Origin: Companilactobacillus sp.
GTDB lineage: Bacteria > Bacillota > Bacilli > Lactobacillales > Lactobacillaceae
Direction: 5' to 3'
Length of the DNA: 64,000 bases
Assembly (NCBI RefSeq): GCF_022484265.1
Contig: NZ_JAKVLR010000001.1
Location: 1,302,001 to 1,366,000, forward strand
Part shown: piece after piece, positions 34,131 to 42,566 of the stretch
Layout of the letters: each line of letters starts with the position of its first letter
Numbering within the stretch: position 1 is the first letter of the stretch
Program-made: the position numbers and the translations under genes
Notes under the pieces: model-generated
Seen by the model: the letters and a program-made list of their open reading frames with translations, nothing else
Databases searched by the model: none
Told to the model about the DNA's origin: nothing

Positions 34131-35567
34131 ATGGACAAAATTGCAATAAAGAATTTAACTTTTCGATACACTAAAGATGGTAAAGACATCATTAAGGATC
34201 TCGATTTTTCGCTTGATGCCGAGTCTTTTAACGTTTTATATGGCCCTTCTGGATGTGGTAAATCCACATTGATGCGGATCATGGCCGGCCTTTATCCAGA
34301 ATATGCTGGACACGTTTTGAGTGGCGAAATGTACTTTGATGGCAAGAGTACTGCTGAGTGGAATACCCAAGACGTTGCTAGTGCTATTTCCATCCTTTTC
34401 CAAGATCCAGTCGACCAATTTTCGATGAAGACTGTACGTCGCGAATTCATTTTCACATTGGAAAACCTTGGTATTGATCGTGAAAAAATCGATCGTATCG
34501 TCGAGACTTCGTTAAAACGTATCGGAATTTTTAACCTGATCGACCGCCATTTGGATACCTTGTCTGGTGGAGAACTTCAGAAGGTTTCTTTAGCGATCAC
34601 AATTGCCATGAACAGTGACGTGATCATTCTGGACGAACCTTTTGCTTCAGTTGATACAAAATCACGGGCTCAATTATTGGAATTGTTAAAAGACCTTCAG
34701 GTACACGATCATAAGACTATTTTGATTACTGATCACGATTTGATCGGCTACCAAAATTTGATCGATCACTTATATCATTTTCAAAACCAATCAGTGGTTT
34801 TAGTTGACGACCCTAGTCAAGTCTTCGCTAAATATCACCGCGAAAATCAACAACTGACTTTTTCTCTTCCCGATCAACGAGTGGGAAACTCTTTGATTCG
34901 AATCGATGATTTAGAGTTGATCAATGGACCAAAGGATCTGATCAAAGATTCTACTCTAGGGATTCCCAAGGGAAAAATGATTTTATTAACTGGTGAAAAT
35001 GGCTCTGGTAAATCAACCTTCTTCTCTGCCTTGACTAGATTGCACGATTATAAAGGTACGATAACTTATCAGAACAAAGACATTCAAAAGTATAAACAAC
35101 GAAAATACGCTCGAGAAGTTGGCCTGATTTTTCAAGATGCTAAAATGCAGTATTTGAAATTGACGGTTCAAGAAGAAATCGAGCTGAGCTTAAAACATAC
35201 TAATTATCAGGATTATTGGACCGCTGAGACAGTCGACCAATACTTGCAAAAGCTCCATCTGGACCAATTAAAGGACCAAATCGTTTATCAATTGTCCGGC
35301 GGTCAAAAGAAGAAACTTCAGATTTTTGAAATGTTGATTCTGGGCGACCCTGTGCTGTTGTTCGATGAACCTTTGGCTGGCTTAGATATTGATTCCACCC
35401 ATGTGGTCATGGAAATGATCAAGGAATTATCTCAGAAACAAAATCAAACTATTATTATGATCAGCCATCAATTAGGTGGTCTACAAGAATATTTTGATTA
35501 TCATCTACAACTATCAGACCTAAATCTACAGTATACGGAGGTGCTTAATTATGAATCCATCTCTTAA
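34131..35567 (+). CDS. ykoD: YkoD, double ATPase of the thiamin-precursor ECF transporter
   Basis: A 478-residue protein with two ABC domains in tandem. Domain 1 (about 1-230) has Walker A GPSGCGKST, Q-loop FQDPVDQ, signature LSGGELQK and Walker B VIILDEPFA. Domain 2 (about 255-470) has GENGSGKST, FQDAKMQ, LSGGQKKK and LLFDEPLAG with the switch His in MISHQ. It drives uptake together with YkoE and YkoC. Its end overlaps ykoC by 17 bp. Confidence 0.95.
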   Translation: MDKIAIKNLTFRYTKDGKDIIKDLDFSLDAESFNVLYGPSGCGKSTLMRIMAGLYPEYAGHVLSGEMYFDGKSTAEWNTQDVASAISILFQDPVDQFSMKTVRREFIFTLENLGIDREKIDRIVETSLKRIGIFNLIDRHLDTLSGGELQKVSLAITIAMNSDVIILDEPFASVDTKSRAQLLELLKDLQVHDHKTILITDHDLIGYQNLIDHLYHFQNQSVVLVDDPSQVFAKYHRENQQLTFSLPDQRVGNSLIRIDDLELINGPKDLIKDSTLGIPKGKMILLTGENGSGKSTFFSALTRLHDYKGTITYQNKDIQKYKQRKYAREVGLIFQDAKMQYLKLTVQEEIELSLKHTNYQDYWTAETVDQYLQKLHLDQLKDQIVYQLSGGQKKKLQIFEMLILGDPVLLFDEPLAGLDIDSTHVVMEMIKELSQKQNQTIIMISHQLGGLQEYFDYHLQLSDLNLQYTEVLNYESIS

Positions 35568-36207
35568 GCTGGCTTTAGTTTTGATTTTTAGTTTTGAAAT
35601 TGCCTTTATGCAAAGTATTTATGCCAACATCATTATTGCTGCAGTTGGTTTTATCTACTTATTGGCAAAAAGAATGAGCTTTAAAAAGTTACTCTGGTTA
35701 TTGATCGTACCGATCATTCCAGTATTTGGTACTTGGTTCTCGTTTTACATGCATGGATCTGGAGATTCGATGCACAGTGCTTGGTTGCTATCGACCAGAA
35801 TTTACGCCTACATTTTCTTAGGCGGTATCCTTTCCTTTACTGTTGACGTTGACGATTTACTTGGCTCCCTAGAACAAAATTGTCACATTCCTTCCAAGTT
35901 CGTTTACGGAACTCTGGGTGCATTCAACTTTGCTCCTCGAGTTGTTCAAACAGTTAAGCAAATGAAGACTGCTGCGATGATGCGAGGCGAGGTACTGCAT
36001 GTTTGGTCACCAGAATTATTCTTCAAATCAATTTTGATATCGTTGCGTTGGTCGGATAATTTGTCACAAGCGATGCAATCGCATGGTTTTAGCGAGTATT
36101 CCGATCGCAGTCATTACGATGTTTATCCGATTCCAGCTTGGAATTGGGTTTTAGCTGTTGTATTAATAATTAGTTTACAATTTTTGGCATTTAGTCACTT
36201 AACCTAA
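35551..36207 (+). CDS. ykoC: YkoC, T component of the thiamin-precursor ECF transporter
   Basis: A 218-residue EcfT-family transmembrane coupling protein with about five membrane segments. The cytoplasmic coupling helices carry the Ala-Arg-Gly-type motif as AAMMRGEVLHVW and the second motif as SHGFSEYSDRSHYD. The start ATG, with GGAGG upstream, lies inside ykoD. A strong terminator follows, so ykoEDC is a complete three-gene operon. Confidence 0.93.
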   Translation: MNPSLKLALVLIFSFEIAFMQSIYANIIIAAVGFIYLLAKRMSFKKLLWLLIVPIIPVFGTWFSFYMHGSGDSMHSAWLLSTRIYAYIFLGGILSFTVDVDDLLGSLEQNCHIPSKFVYGTLGAFNFAPRVVQTVKQMKTAAMMRGEVLHVWSPELFFKSILISLRWSDNLSQAMQSHGFSEYSDRSHYDVYPIPAWNWVLAVVLIISLQFLAFSHLT

Positions 36208-36247
36208 AAAGTCAGTAATCAGGATTGTCTGATTACTGGCTTTTTTG
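36208..36247 (+). terminator. intrinsic terminator of ykoEDC
   Basis: The arms CAGTAATCAG and CTGATTACTG are flanked by AAAAAG and CTTTTTT. Confidence 0.9.
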
Positions 36248-36257
36248 ATTGAAGTTT

Positions 36258-36464
36258 ACTGCCGACTCCAGACGAAAATCGATTGCCTTTCGTCTGGCAT
36301 CCTTGATTGGTTCGTTGGCGTAGCCAACATTTTAAACGGTTGCGCACGCACCAAAGGCGACGTACGTTCCATTATTTATTTTCCTACTGAGCCGGGCATC
36401 GATTTTCGTCTTCCGTCTAAATAGAATTAAGTCAAAATCTCTTCGTAGGTTGAAAGAAGGTATG
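36258..36464 (+). repeat. full copy (A) of intergenic repeat family 1
   Basis: The inverted arms AGACGAAAATCGAT (36270-36283) and ATCGATTTTCGTCT (36398-36411) enclose a bulged GCC/GGC helix, CTGGC/GCCGG and the inner hairpin GTTGGC-GTA-GCCAAC. The interior from ATCGATTGCC to GTACGTTCC is nearly identical to copy B at 52972-53209. The copy lies right after the ykoC terminator and fills the gap before the convergent MFS gene. Confidence 0.75.
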
Positions 36465-36541
36465 CTTGCAGTTCCTCAATAAACTGGAATTACCTAGTTC
36501 CAAACCTATTGTGATCTTATTGGAGATAATGTACTTTCGAA

Positions 36542-37771
36542 TTAATTTTCAGGGCTTGCGACTACTGCTGGTTCGCTTTTGTGGCGTTTTACTATTATTG
36601 CCAGTCCTATTCCGATTATTGTGATGATCACGTTTAAAATAATGATCATTCTTGGTGCGTCTGTTCCGGTTACTTTTGTCAAATATGCAGCTGTTGATAG
36701 CACTGCGTAATTGGCAATTGCAGATGCAATCATAACTAATGAAGTAGCTAATCCTTTATTACTTGGGAAAAAGCTGATTGTTGTTGAAGTTGCTAATTGA
36801 AGAACTCCTCCGGCAGCTGCGTAGCCAATTACAAAACTTCCGACATATAAAATAAACGGACTTTCAATTAGATAACATAATAAAAGCATGACGACTGAGA
36901 TACTTGGATACAGGATCAAGATTGTTGTCTCCTTGATTCCCTTATGAATTAATTGAGCAGTTAACAAGACGGCAATCGTTGCTCCGACTGCATAAAATGA
37001 TTGCAGAACACTCGGGTCACTGATTCCGTAACTCTTCCCTAATTCCTGATTACAGTTCAACCAGATCATAAATGTTGTGGAACTAGTAAAGCCAATCAGG
37101 ATCGAAGCAATTGCAGCTCCTGAAAAATGTATCTTAGACTGTTTGGCTTTTTTAGTATCATCTTGAACATTCACAACATTTTGTTGTGGGAATGGCAAGA
37201 TGAGAATTAAAATTGCATCGATCACCATGACTACTCCACAGAAAATGAAAATAACTTTATAAGACATGTGGGCACTTGCGACTAAACCAATTGCAAATGG
37301 CAACAAGAATTGTGCGATAGTGATGGCAAATTTGGTGAACAAGTTAGCGATTGATGCTGACTTTGGAAAAATTTCCATGACACTTGGTGAAATACAAGTA
37401 TCAAGAAATGAATTTGCTACACCATTCAACACACCCATTCCGTATGCGATCCACATTGAATGAACGTTGATGATTCCAAAGAAGAATATTGCGTATAGAG
37501 CGATTCCGATAAATCCACTCACTCTTCTTCCTATCTTATCTGAAACTGGTCCAGCAAACGGATAAGCAATTAAACGCCCTAAACCATAAGCGGCAATGAC
37601 TGAAACGACCATCGATTCATCAATGGCACCACTTGGTAAGCGAGTTGCTCCCCAAGCTTGGGCAAATTCAGGTTTGAATTGACCCATGATCGATAATGCA
37701 ATTCCTAAAATAAAATAAGCAAAATATAGTGCAAAAGCAGTTGGGTAATACTTCTTCTGACTGTTAACCAT
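36542..37771 (-). CDS. MFS transporter, probable shikimate/quinate carrier
   Basis: A 409-residue, twelve-segment carrier. PFAGPVSDKIGRRVSGFIGI is the MFS loop 2-3 motif, and GVANSFLDTCISPSVMEIFP and GYAAAGGVLQLATSTTISFF are shared with the second carrier at 45282-46469. I place the start at ATG 37771, with GGAGG 8 bp upstream, because the in-frame GTG at 37786 has no site. It begins 1 bp after the stop of the AroE-like gene, so it belongs to that operon. The substrate is inferred from the dehydroquinate/shikimate enzymes around it. Confidence 0.8.
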   Translation of the reverse strand: MVNSQKKYYPTAFALYFAYFILGIALSIMGQFKPEFAQAWGATRLPSGAIDESMVVSVIAAYGLGRLIAYPFAGPVSDKIGRRVSGFIGIALYAIFFFGIINVHSMWIAYGMGVLNGVANSFLDTCISPSVMEIFPKSASIANLFTKFAITIAQFLLPFAIGLVASAHMSYKVIFIFCGVVMVIDAILILILPFPQQNVVNVQDDTKKAKQSKIHFSGAAIASILIGFTSSTTFMIWLNCNQELGKSYGISDPSVLQSFYAVGATIAVLLTAQLIHKGIKETTILILYPSISVVMLLLCYLIESPFILYVGSFVIGYAAAGGVLQLATSTTISFFPSNKGLATSLVMIASAIANYAVLSTAAYLTKVTGTDAPRMIIILNVIITIIGIGLAIIVKRHKSEPAVVASPEN

Positions 37772-37772
37772 C

Positions 37773-38657
37773 TTAGTTTCCTCCACTATTTGAGAAGAAT
37801 AGTTGTTGAACTTGTTTTACTGGCATTGTTTTTCCAGTGTATAGCTTGAACGCTGCGGCTCCTTGCCACAACAGCATCCCTTTGCCACCAATCGTGGTAC
37901 TGCCATGTTCTTTGGCATCAGCTAGCATTTGTGTAACTTCAGGATTATAGACTGTATCCGTTACTACTAGATCTGGACGATAAACTGAAGCATCCGTGAT
38001 GTTAGTTTGGCTGAAGTTTGGTGCCATACCAGCCTTGGTAGCATTTGCTAAAATATTGCTCCGTTGGATGGATTCGTTCAATTCCTTTTGGCTATTAATA
38101 TCGCCGACGGTAACTTTACAACTTGAAACTTCTTTGGAAATCTTCTCCGCAGTTAATTCCGCATTTTTATAAAAAGCGTCTTTTGGGTTAAAAATATGAA
38201 TCTCCTTAGCGCCATCTAATGCTAATTGAACGGCAATTGCAGTACTTGCTCCACCGGCTCCTAACAAAGTTACAACTGCATCTTCAGGTGCAACTCCGTG
38301 CTGACGCAGGTTTTCAACATAGCCTGCACCATCGGTGTTATAGCCAGTTAACTTACCATCGTCGTTAACAATCGTATTAACAGCGCCAATCAATCTAGCG
38401 GCTGGCGACAAGTCATCAACCAACTGCGCAGCAGCTTTTTTACAAGGCATTGTCACGTTAGCTCCACGCATGTTCAAAACTTTCATCTCTGTTAAAGCTT
38501 GTTCCATTTGATTTTCTTGAATGTCAAAAGCAAGATAAGCGTAATTGATTCCTGCTTGTTCAAAACTGTAATTGTACATAGCCGGAGAACCAGAATGTCC
38601 GACCGGAGAACCGAGCAGACCTAACATAATCGTATGTCCATCAATTCTAGACTCCAT
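37773..38657 (-). CDS. shikimate/quinate dehydrogenase (YdiB/AroE family), paralog 1
   Basis: A 294-residue oxidoreductase. Substrate motifs are GSPVGHSGSPAMYN, the catalytic Lys in NVTMPCKKAAA, Asn in IGAVNTIV and Asp in GYNTDGAGYV. The NAD(P) motif is LLGAGGASTAIAVQ. After strand 2 it has FNPKDAFYKNA, like NRRDEFF of YdiB, rather than the NRT-K/R of NADP-specific AroE, which suggests an NAD-using catabolic enzyme. ATG 38657 has AAGGGAAG 8 bp upstream. It follows paralog 2 by 19 bp. Confidence 0.88.
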   Translation of the reverse strand: MESRIDGHTIMLGLLGSPVGHSGSPAMYNYSFEQAGINYAYLAFDIQENQMEQALTEMKVLNMRGANVTMPCKKAAAQLVDDLSPAARLIGAVNTIVNDDGKLTGYNTDGAGYVENLRQHGVAPEDAVVTLLGAGGASTAIAVQLALDGAKEIHIFNPKDAFYKNAELTAEKISKEVSSCKVTVGDINSQKELNESIQRSNILANATKAGMAPNFSQTNITDASVYRPDLVVTDTVYNPEVTQMLADAKEHGSTTIGGKGMLLWQGAAAFKLYTGKTMPVKQVQQLFFSNSGGN

Positions 38658-38676
38658 GTTCAAAACTTCCCTTCGT

Positions 38677-39561
38677 TTATTGCTTTACCTTAGCTTGTTC
38701 AGCTTCATAAGCCTGATATTCTGCAGTTGGCATTTCTTTGCCAGTAAATAGTGTGTATGCGGCAGCTCCTTGCCACAACAACATCCCTTTTCCTGGTGCT
38801 GTTGTGCAGCCTAAACTCTCAGCATCTTCGATCAATTTAGTCTTCAATGGATTGTAGACAGTATCCGCAACCACCAAATCTTTTCTCAAAAAACTTTTAT
38901 CTACTAATGATTGACCATCTAGTGGCTTCATTCCAACGATAGTTGCATTCACTAAAATATCAGCATCAACAATTTCTGACTTCAATTTTTCTTGGTCAGC
39001 TAAGGGATAAACATTAACCTCAACTTCTGGTTTAGCCTCGTTGATCTTGTTCTTAGTTTGTTCAGCATTTTGATAGAAATCGTCATCTTGATTAAAAATT
39101 GAAATAGCTTCGGCACCATCTAAAGCACTTTGAACTTGCAATGCAGTAGCAGCACCGCCGGCACCTAAGACAACTAACTTTTTACCAGCAACTTCAACGC
39201 CATTTTCTTTCAGGTTACGTACAAACCCGATTCCATCTGTGATGTGTCCAGTTAGTTTTCCGTTGTCATTGACGATAACATTGATTGCTCCAATGATCTT
39301 GGCTGCTGGCGATAAGTCGTCAACTAGGCTTGCGGCCACGGTCTTACATGGCATTGTGACGTTACTTCCTCTTACTTTAAATAACTTTAAAGCATTGATA
39401 GCCTCTGGCATCTGGTCTTTTTTAACATCAAAAGCCAAGTAAGCATAATCTAATCCTTGTTGCTGAAAACTGAAGTTATACATTGCTGGCGAACCTGAGT
39501 GTCCAACGGGTGAACCTAACAATGTGAATAATCCTGTAGTACCTGAAATACGTTTTTCCAT
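38677..39561 (-). CDS. shikimate/quinate dehydrogenase (YdiB/AroE family), paralog 2
   Basis: A 294-residue protein close to paralog 1. It has GSPVGHSGSPAMYN, the Lys in NVTMPCKTVAAS, IGAINVIV and the catalytic Asp in GHITDGIGFV. The Thr-Ile changes around these motifs (NVIV for NTIV, HITD for YNTD) suggest altered substrate choice. The cofactor segment is FNQDDDFYQNA, again YdiB-like. The start is ATG 39561 with AAGGAG 8 bp upstream. A terminator on this strand lies just upstream, so it is read from its own promoter. Confidence 0.88.
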   Translation of the reverse strand: MEKRISGTTGLFTLLGSPVGHSGSPAMYNFSFQQQGLDYAYLAFDVKKDQMPEAINALKLFKVRGSNVTMPCKTVAASLVDDLSPAAKIIGAINVIVNDNGKLTGHITDGIGFVRNLKENGVEVAGKKLVVLGAGGAATALQVQSALDGAEAISIFNQDDDFYQNAEQTKNKINEAKPEVEVNVYPLADQEKLKSEIVDADILVNATIVGMKPLDGQSLVDKSFLRKDLVVADTVYNPLKTKLIEDAESLGCTTAPGKGMLLWQGAAAYTLFTGKEMPTAEYQAYEAEQAKVKQ

Positions 39562-39584
39562 GATTTGCACTCCTTTTTAGGTCG

Positions 39585-39618
39585 AAAAAAGAGACTGAGA
39601 CAGTGTCCCAGTCTCTTA
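39585..39618 (-). terminator. intrinsic terminator of the SDR/QuiC-like transcript
   Basis: On the minus strand the arms GAGACTGGGAC and GTCTCAGTCTC, with one G:U pair, are followed by TTTTTT. It divides the minus-strand cluster into two transcription units. Confidence 0.8.
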
Positions 39619-39666
39619 TACGAATTTTTTAATTGTTTGCGTTATGTTTTAGTTCAAATTACTGTT

Positions 39667-40506
39667 TTATTTCTTTGCTGGAGCATGATGGTCAATTGCA
39701 TATTGACGTCTGCCACCTGGCTTTGGAATCATATCGGAGATCATCATATGGATTCCGCCGTCAACAGGAATTTCTGAACCATTTGTGTAATCTGATCTGT
39801 CACTGGCCATGAACAAAACAGTGTTGGAAATGTCAGTTAGATTACCAATTCTCTTGCTGGCTACCAAGCGTTTTCTGCCATCTTCTACCTTAGGATCGCT
39901 GTAGAAGTTTTCTGACAATGGTGTTTTGACTAAGCATGGGAGAACACAGTTACTACGTAGTCCAAATTGTCCCCACTCAGCTGCCATTTGTTTCGACATC
40001 ATGTTAACAGCTGCTTTAGTTGTGCTGTATGCACCACTGTATGTTTCTGGAGAAAGTGAAGCGGCTGTTGAAATATGAACCAATGTTCCGTGTTTTTGCT
40101 CAATCATGACACGGCCAAATCTTTGCGACATCAAGAAGTATCCTGTGATATTGACGTTCAAAGCTTGTTTCCATTCGTCTAGGCGTAAATCTTCGAGTGG
40201 TGAAAAACGTAGGATTGCGGCTGTATTGACTAATACATCGACTTTTCCAAATTTATCAACAACCTTTTTAACAGCTGCATCAACCTCATCTTCATCTGTG
40301 GTATTGCATTGAACTGCTAATGTTTCAACACCATACTTATCAGTAATTTGCTTTGCCAATTCTTCTGTCTTGTCTTTTAACAAGTCGACCAAAACCACTT
40401 TGGCACCTTGTTCAGCGAAGTCATTGGAAAATTTCGTTCCCATTCCGCCGACAGCACCTGTGATGACGACGACTTTATCTGTTAGTCCTAACCAATTGTT
40501 AGTCAT
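39667..40506 (-). CDS. short-chain dehydrogenase in the quinate/shikimate cluster
   Basis: A 279-residue SDR: cofactor motif VITGAVGGMGTKFSNDFAEQ, Asp after strand 2 (LVDLLKD) indicating NAD(H), NTAAIL in place of NNAG, and the catalytic Ser/Tyr/Lys in ISTAASLSPETYSGAYSTTK. It continues 20-30 residues past the usual SDR end with a basic, His-rich tail (MIPKPGGRRQYAIDHHAPAK). It lies 21 bp after the QuiC-like gene in the same operon. It may oxidise a ring hydroxyl of quinate, shikimate or a related cyclitol, but the reaction is not known. Confidence 0.85.
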   Translation of the reverse strand: MTNNWLGLTDKVVVITGAVGGMGTKFSNDFAEQGAKVVLVDLLKDKTEELAKQITDKYGVETLAVQCNTTDEDEVDAAVKKVVDKFGKVDVLVNTAAILRFSPLEDLRLDEWKQALNVNITGYFLMSQRFGRVMIEQKHGTLVHISTAASLSPETYSGAYSTTKAAVNMMSKQMAAEWGQFGLRSNCVLPCLVKTPLSENFYSDPKVEDGRKRLVASKRIGNLTDISNTVLFMASDRSDYTNGSEIPVDGGIHMMISDMIPKPGGRRQYAIDHHAPAKK

Positions 40507-40527
40507 TATGAATTCCTCCTGAAAAAA

Positions 40528-41379
40528 TTAAGCGTGAATCGTTTCTTTTAAAATTTCTGGCCATGCTTGTTTCAAAACATCAACCGTTTGTTTATAAGTA
40601 TAATCAGCCACATATTTGATACCTTTTGCCATATAGTTGTCGGAAATAACTTCAACACCGATAACTTTAGGATCAACTCCTGCATCTTTGATCATCTTGA
40701 CGAATCCAGCTGTATCAAGATCTCCAGCACCTGGTGCTAAACGGTCATGCATTGATTCGTCACGTAAAATCGAATCTGCATATGGACGGGTATAAGCATC
40801 GTCTAATTGAATCGAAATAACTTTCTTGGCTTGTTCCTTTGTCAAAAGATCGTATGGTTGGTCAGCTCTGACCCAGTGCCACATATCTAGTAGCATATAA
40901 ACATTGTCGCAATCAGCTTTTTGCATGATCTTCCAAGTCTTATCCAAGTTTGGCAAACCACTGTATGGCATTGGTTCAAGCGCGATGATCAAGTCTCCAG
41001 CACGTGCAGCTAATTCTTGCAATTTCTTAGCTGTATATTCAACAGAATAATCTTCCATTAATCCAGTATTGATATGCTTTACGCCAAACAAGTCGCACAT
41101 GTGGAAGCAAGCTTGTTCCTTATATTTTTGTTCATATGAACGAGGTTCTTCACACCATTGAACAATATATTCAACTTCAGTACATTTGATGTTGTACTTG
41201 TCGAGAATATCTAAAATATCTTCATCAGTTAAACCTTCATTTAATGCATCAACATAAGTTTCAGCTCTCAAGCCAATACCATCGTAGCCAGCTTCACTTG
41301 CAGCTTTGCAACGATCTTCAAAACTACATTTGTCTCCGAGTGTCCAAGAACTAATTGTAATAGGATTTGCTTTTGTCAT
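40528..41379 (-). CDS. TIM-barrel protein, probable 3-dehydroshikimate dehydratase (QuiC-like)
   Basis: A 283-residue sugar-phosphate isomerase/epimerase (AP-endonuclease family 2) fold. Four metal ligands can be placed: Glu in IIALEPMPY, Asp in MLLDMWHW, Gln in ISIQLDDAY and Glu in VIGVEVISD. QuiC and AsbF dehydratases, which turn 3-dehydroshikimate into protocatechuate, share this fold and metal site. The neighbouring AroD and dehydrogenases favour this role over sugar epimerase. ATG 41379 has GGAGGAA 6-7 bp upstream, and it is the first gene of its operon, divergent from a LysR gene. Confidence 0.75.
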   Translation of the reverse strand: MTKANPITISSWTLGDKCSFEDRCKAASEAGYDGIGLRAETYVDALNEGLTDEDILDILDKYNIKCTEVEYIVQWCEEPRSYEQKYKEQACFHMCDLFGVKHINTGLMEDYSVEYTAKKLQELAARAGDLIIALEPMPYSGLPNLDKTWKIMQKADCDNVYMLLDMWHWVRADQPYDLLTKEQAKKVISIQLDDAYTRPYADSILRDESMHDRLAPGAGDLDTAGFVKMIKDAGVDPKVIGVEVISDNYMAKGIKYVADYTYKQTVDVLKQAWPEILKETIHA

Positions 41380-41411
41380 GATTGATTCCTCCAAAAATTT
41401 TGTGTTTTCAG

Positions 41412-41423
41412 AACATGCATGTT
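41412..41423. promoter_or_regulatory. palindrome in the QuiC-like/LysR intergenic region
   Basis: AACATGCATGTT is a perfect 12-bp palindrome 33 bp upstream of the QuiC-like start codon. It is a candidate operator for the divergent LysR protein. Confidence 0.35.
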
Positions 41424-41553
41424 TGTTTCTTCACATTTAATTTACAAATATAATGTAATCTCGAATTGCCACATCGTCCAATTGCTTTTTATCGCTTTGA
41501 TTCATAGCCAAAAGCTATAGATTCTGCTATATTAATCTAGTAGCAAAGGGTTC

Positions 41554-41574
41554 AAGAGTTTTAGTAAAACTCTT
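41554..41574 (+). other. hairpin overlapping the leader of the LysR gene
   Basis: AAGAGTTTT and AAAACTCTT form a 9-bp stem with a 3-nt loop, followed by TTTT-like sequence and immediately by the GGAGGAG ribosome-binding site. It could be a weak attenuator or a stem that stabilises the message. Confidence 0.4.
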
Positions 41575-41592
41575 TTGGAGGAGAAATTAGTC

Positions 41593-42498
41593 ATGAATTT
41601 AGATCATTTAAGATATTTCGTTGCACTTTCGAGCACGGAAAATTATACCCAAACGGCGAAAATGTTACATATTACACAACCGAGTTTGACTAAAGCAATC
41701 CACTCTTTGGAGAGTGAATTATCAGTTCAGCTTTTTCAAAAAACTGGACGTGGCGTGACTCTAACACCGGCTGGACGACTGTTTGCCAACAGTGCTGCCT
41801 CCTCTTTGATCTCTTTGAACAAAAGTATTGCTCAAGTTAAAAATTTTAATCAGCAAAAAACTATTATTCGTCTAGCCTCGATTCGTACCTTGAGTATTAA
41901 ATGGATTCCTGAAATTGCCCAAAGATTTCTGCAATATACCGCCAATCCTTCCGTCAACTTTCAATTCAACACTGATACTGGACTATCCCCAGACATTTTA
42001 AATGGACTACGTTCGAAGAAGTATGACGTTGCCTTTTGTTCACGATTAGACGAATACAACGATATTGATTTTTTCCCAGTTGCTGAACAAACTCTTGTCT
42101 GCATCACACCAATCAATCATCCCTTAGCCAATCGTTCAAGCGTTAACCTTAAAGAAACTTTGGCATACCCACAGGTAACTTTCTCAGAGCGAAGCGGTTT
42201 GCATTCCATTTTAGGGAAACTATTTGACGATGTCGGTGGAAAGCCCATCAGCGCATATTCTGTTGAAGAGGACCAGACTATTGCTGGATTGGTTGCCAAT
42301 AATTTTGGGATTGCTGTGGTTCCTAATATGTCTATTTTGCAGACTTTACCAGTTAAAATCATTCCATTGTCATACCCTAAATGGCATCGAATCTTGTATA
42401 TGGCCACGTTGAAGCAAAATCAATTTCAACCGGAGACGGATAACTTTGTAAAATTTGTTAGGGAGCAGAGCGAACAAATAACAATTAATAATATTTAA
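41593..42498 (+). CDS. LysR-family regulator of the shikimate/quinate cluster (QuiR-like)
   Basis: A 301-residue regulator with HTH LRYFVALSSTENYTQTAKML and HITQPSLTKAIHSLESELSV and a full effector domain. ATG 41593 has GGAGGAG 9 bp upstream; the in-frame TTG at 41575 lies inside the hairpin before it. It is divergent from the QuiC-like/SDR operon and convergent with aroD. By analogy with Listeria QuiR, which responds to shikimate, it is the likely activator of the catabolic genes. Confidence 0.88.
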   Translation: MNLDHLRYFVALSSTENYTQTAKMLHITQPSLTKAIHSLESELSVQLFQKTGRGVTLTPAGRLFANSAASSLISLNKSIAQVKNFNQQKTIIRLASIRTLSIKWIPEIAQRFLQYTANPSVNFQFNTDTGLSPDILNGLRSKKYDVAFCSRLDEYNDIDFFPVAEQTLVCITPINHPLANRSSVNLKETLAYPQVTFSERSGLHSILGKLFDDVGGKPISAYSVEEDQTIAGLVANNFGIAVVPNMSILQTLPVKIIPLSYPKWHRILYMATLKQNQFQPETDNFVKFVREQSEQITINNI

Positions 42499-42525
42499 AG
42501 TACCTTGCACTGCAAAATGTATCGT

Positions 42526-42566
42526 AAAAAAAGAAGCTGAAAACTTTTTGTTTTCAGCTTCTTCTT
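42526..42566. terminator. bidirectional terminator between LysR and aroD
   Basis: AAGAAGCTGAAAAC and GTTTTCAGCTTCTT form a perfect 14-bp hairpin with a T-rich loop. The aroD stop codon begins within its 3' flank. Confidence 0.9.
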
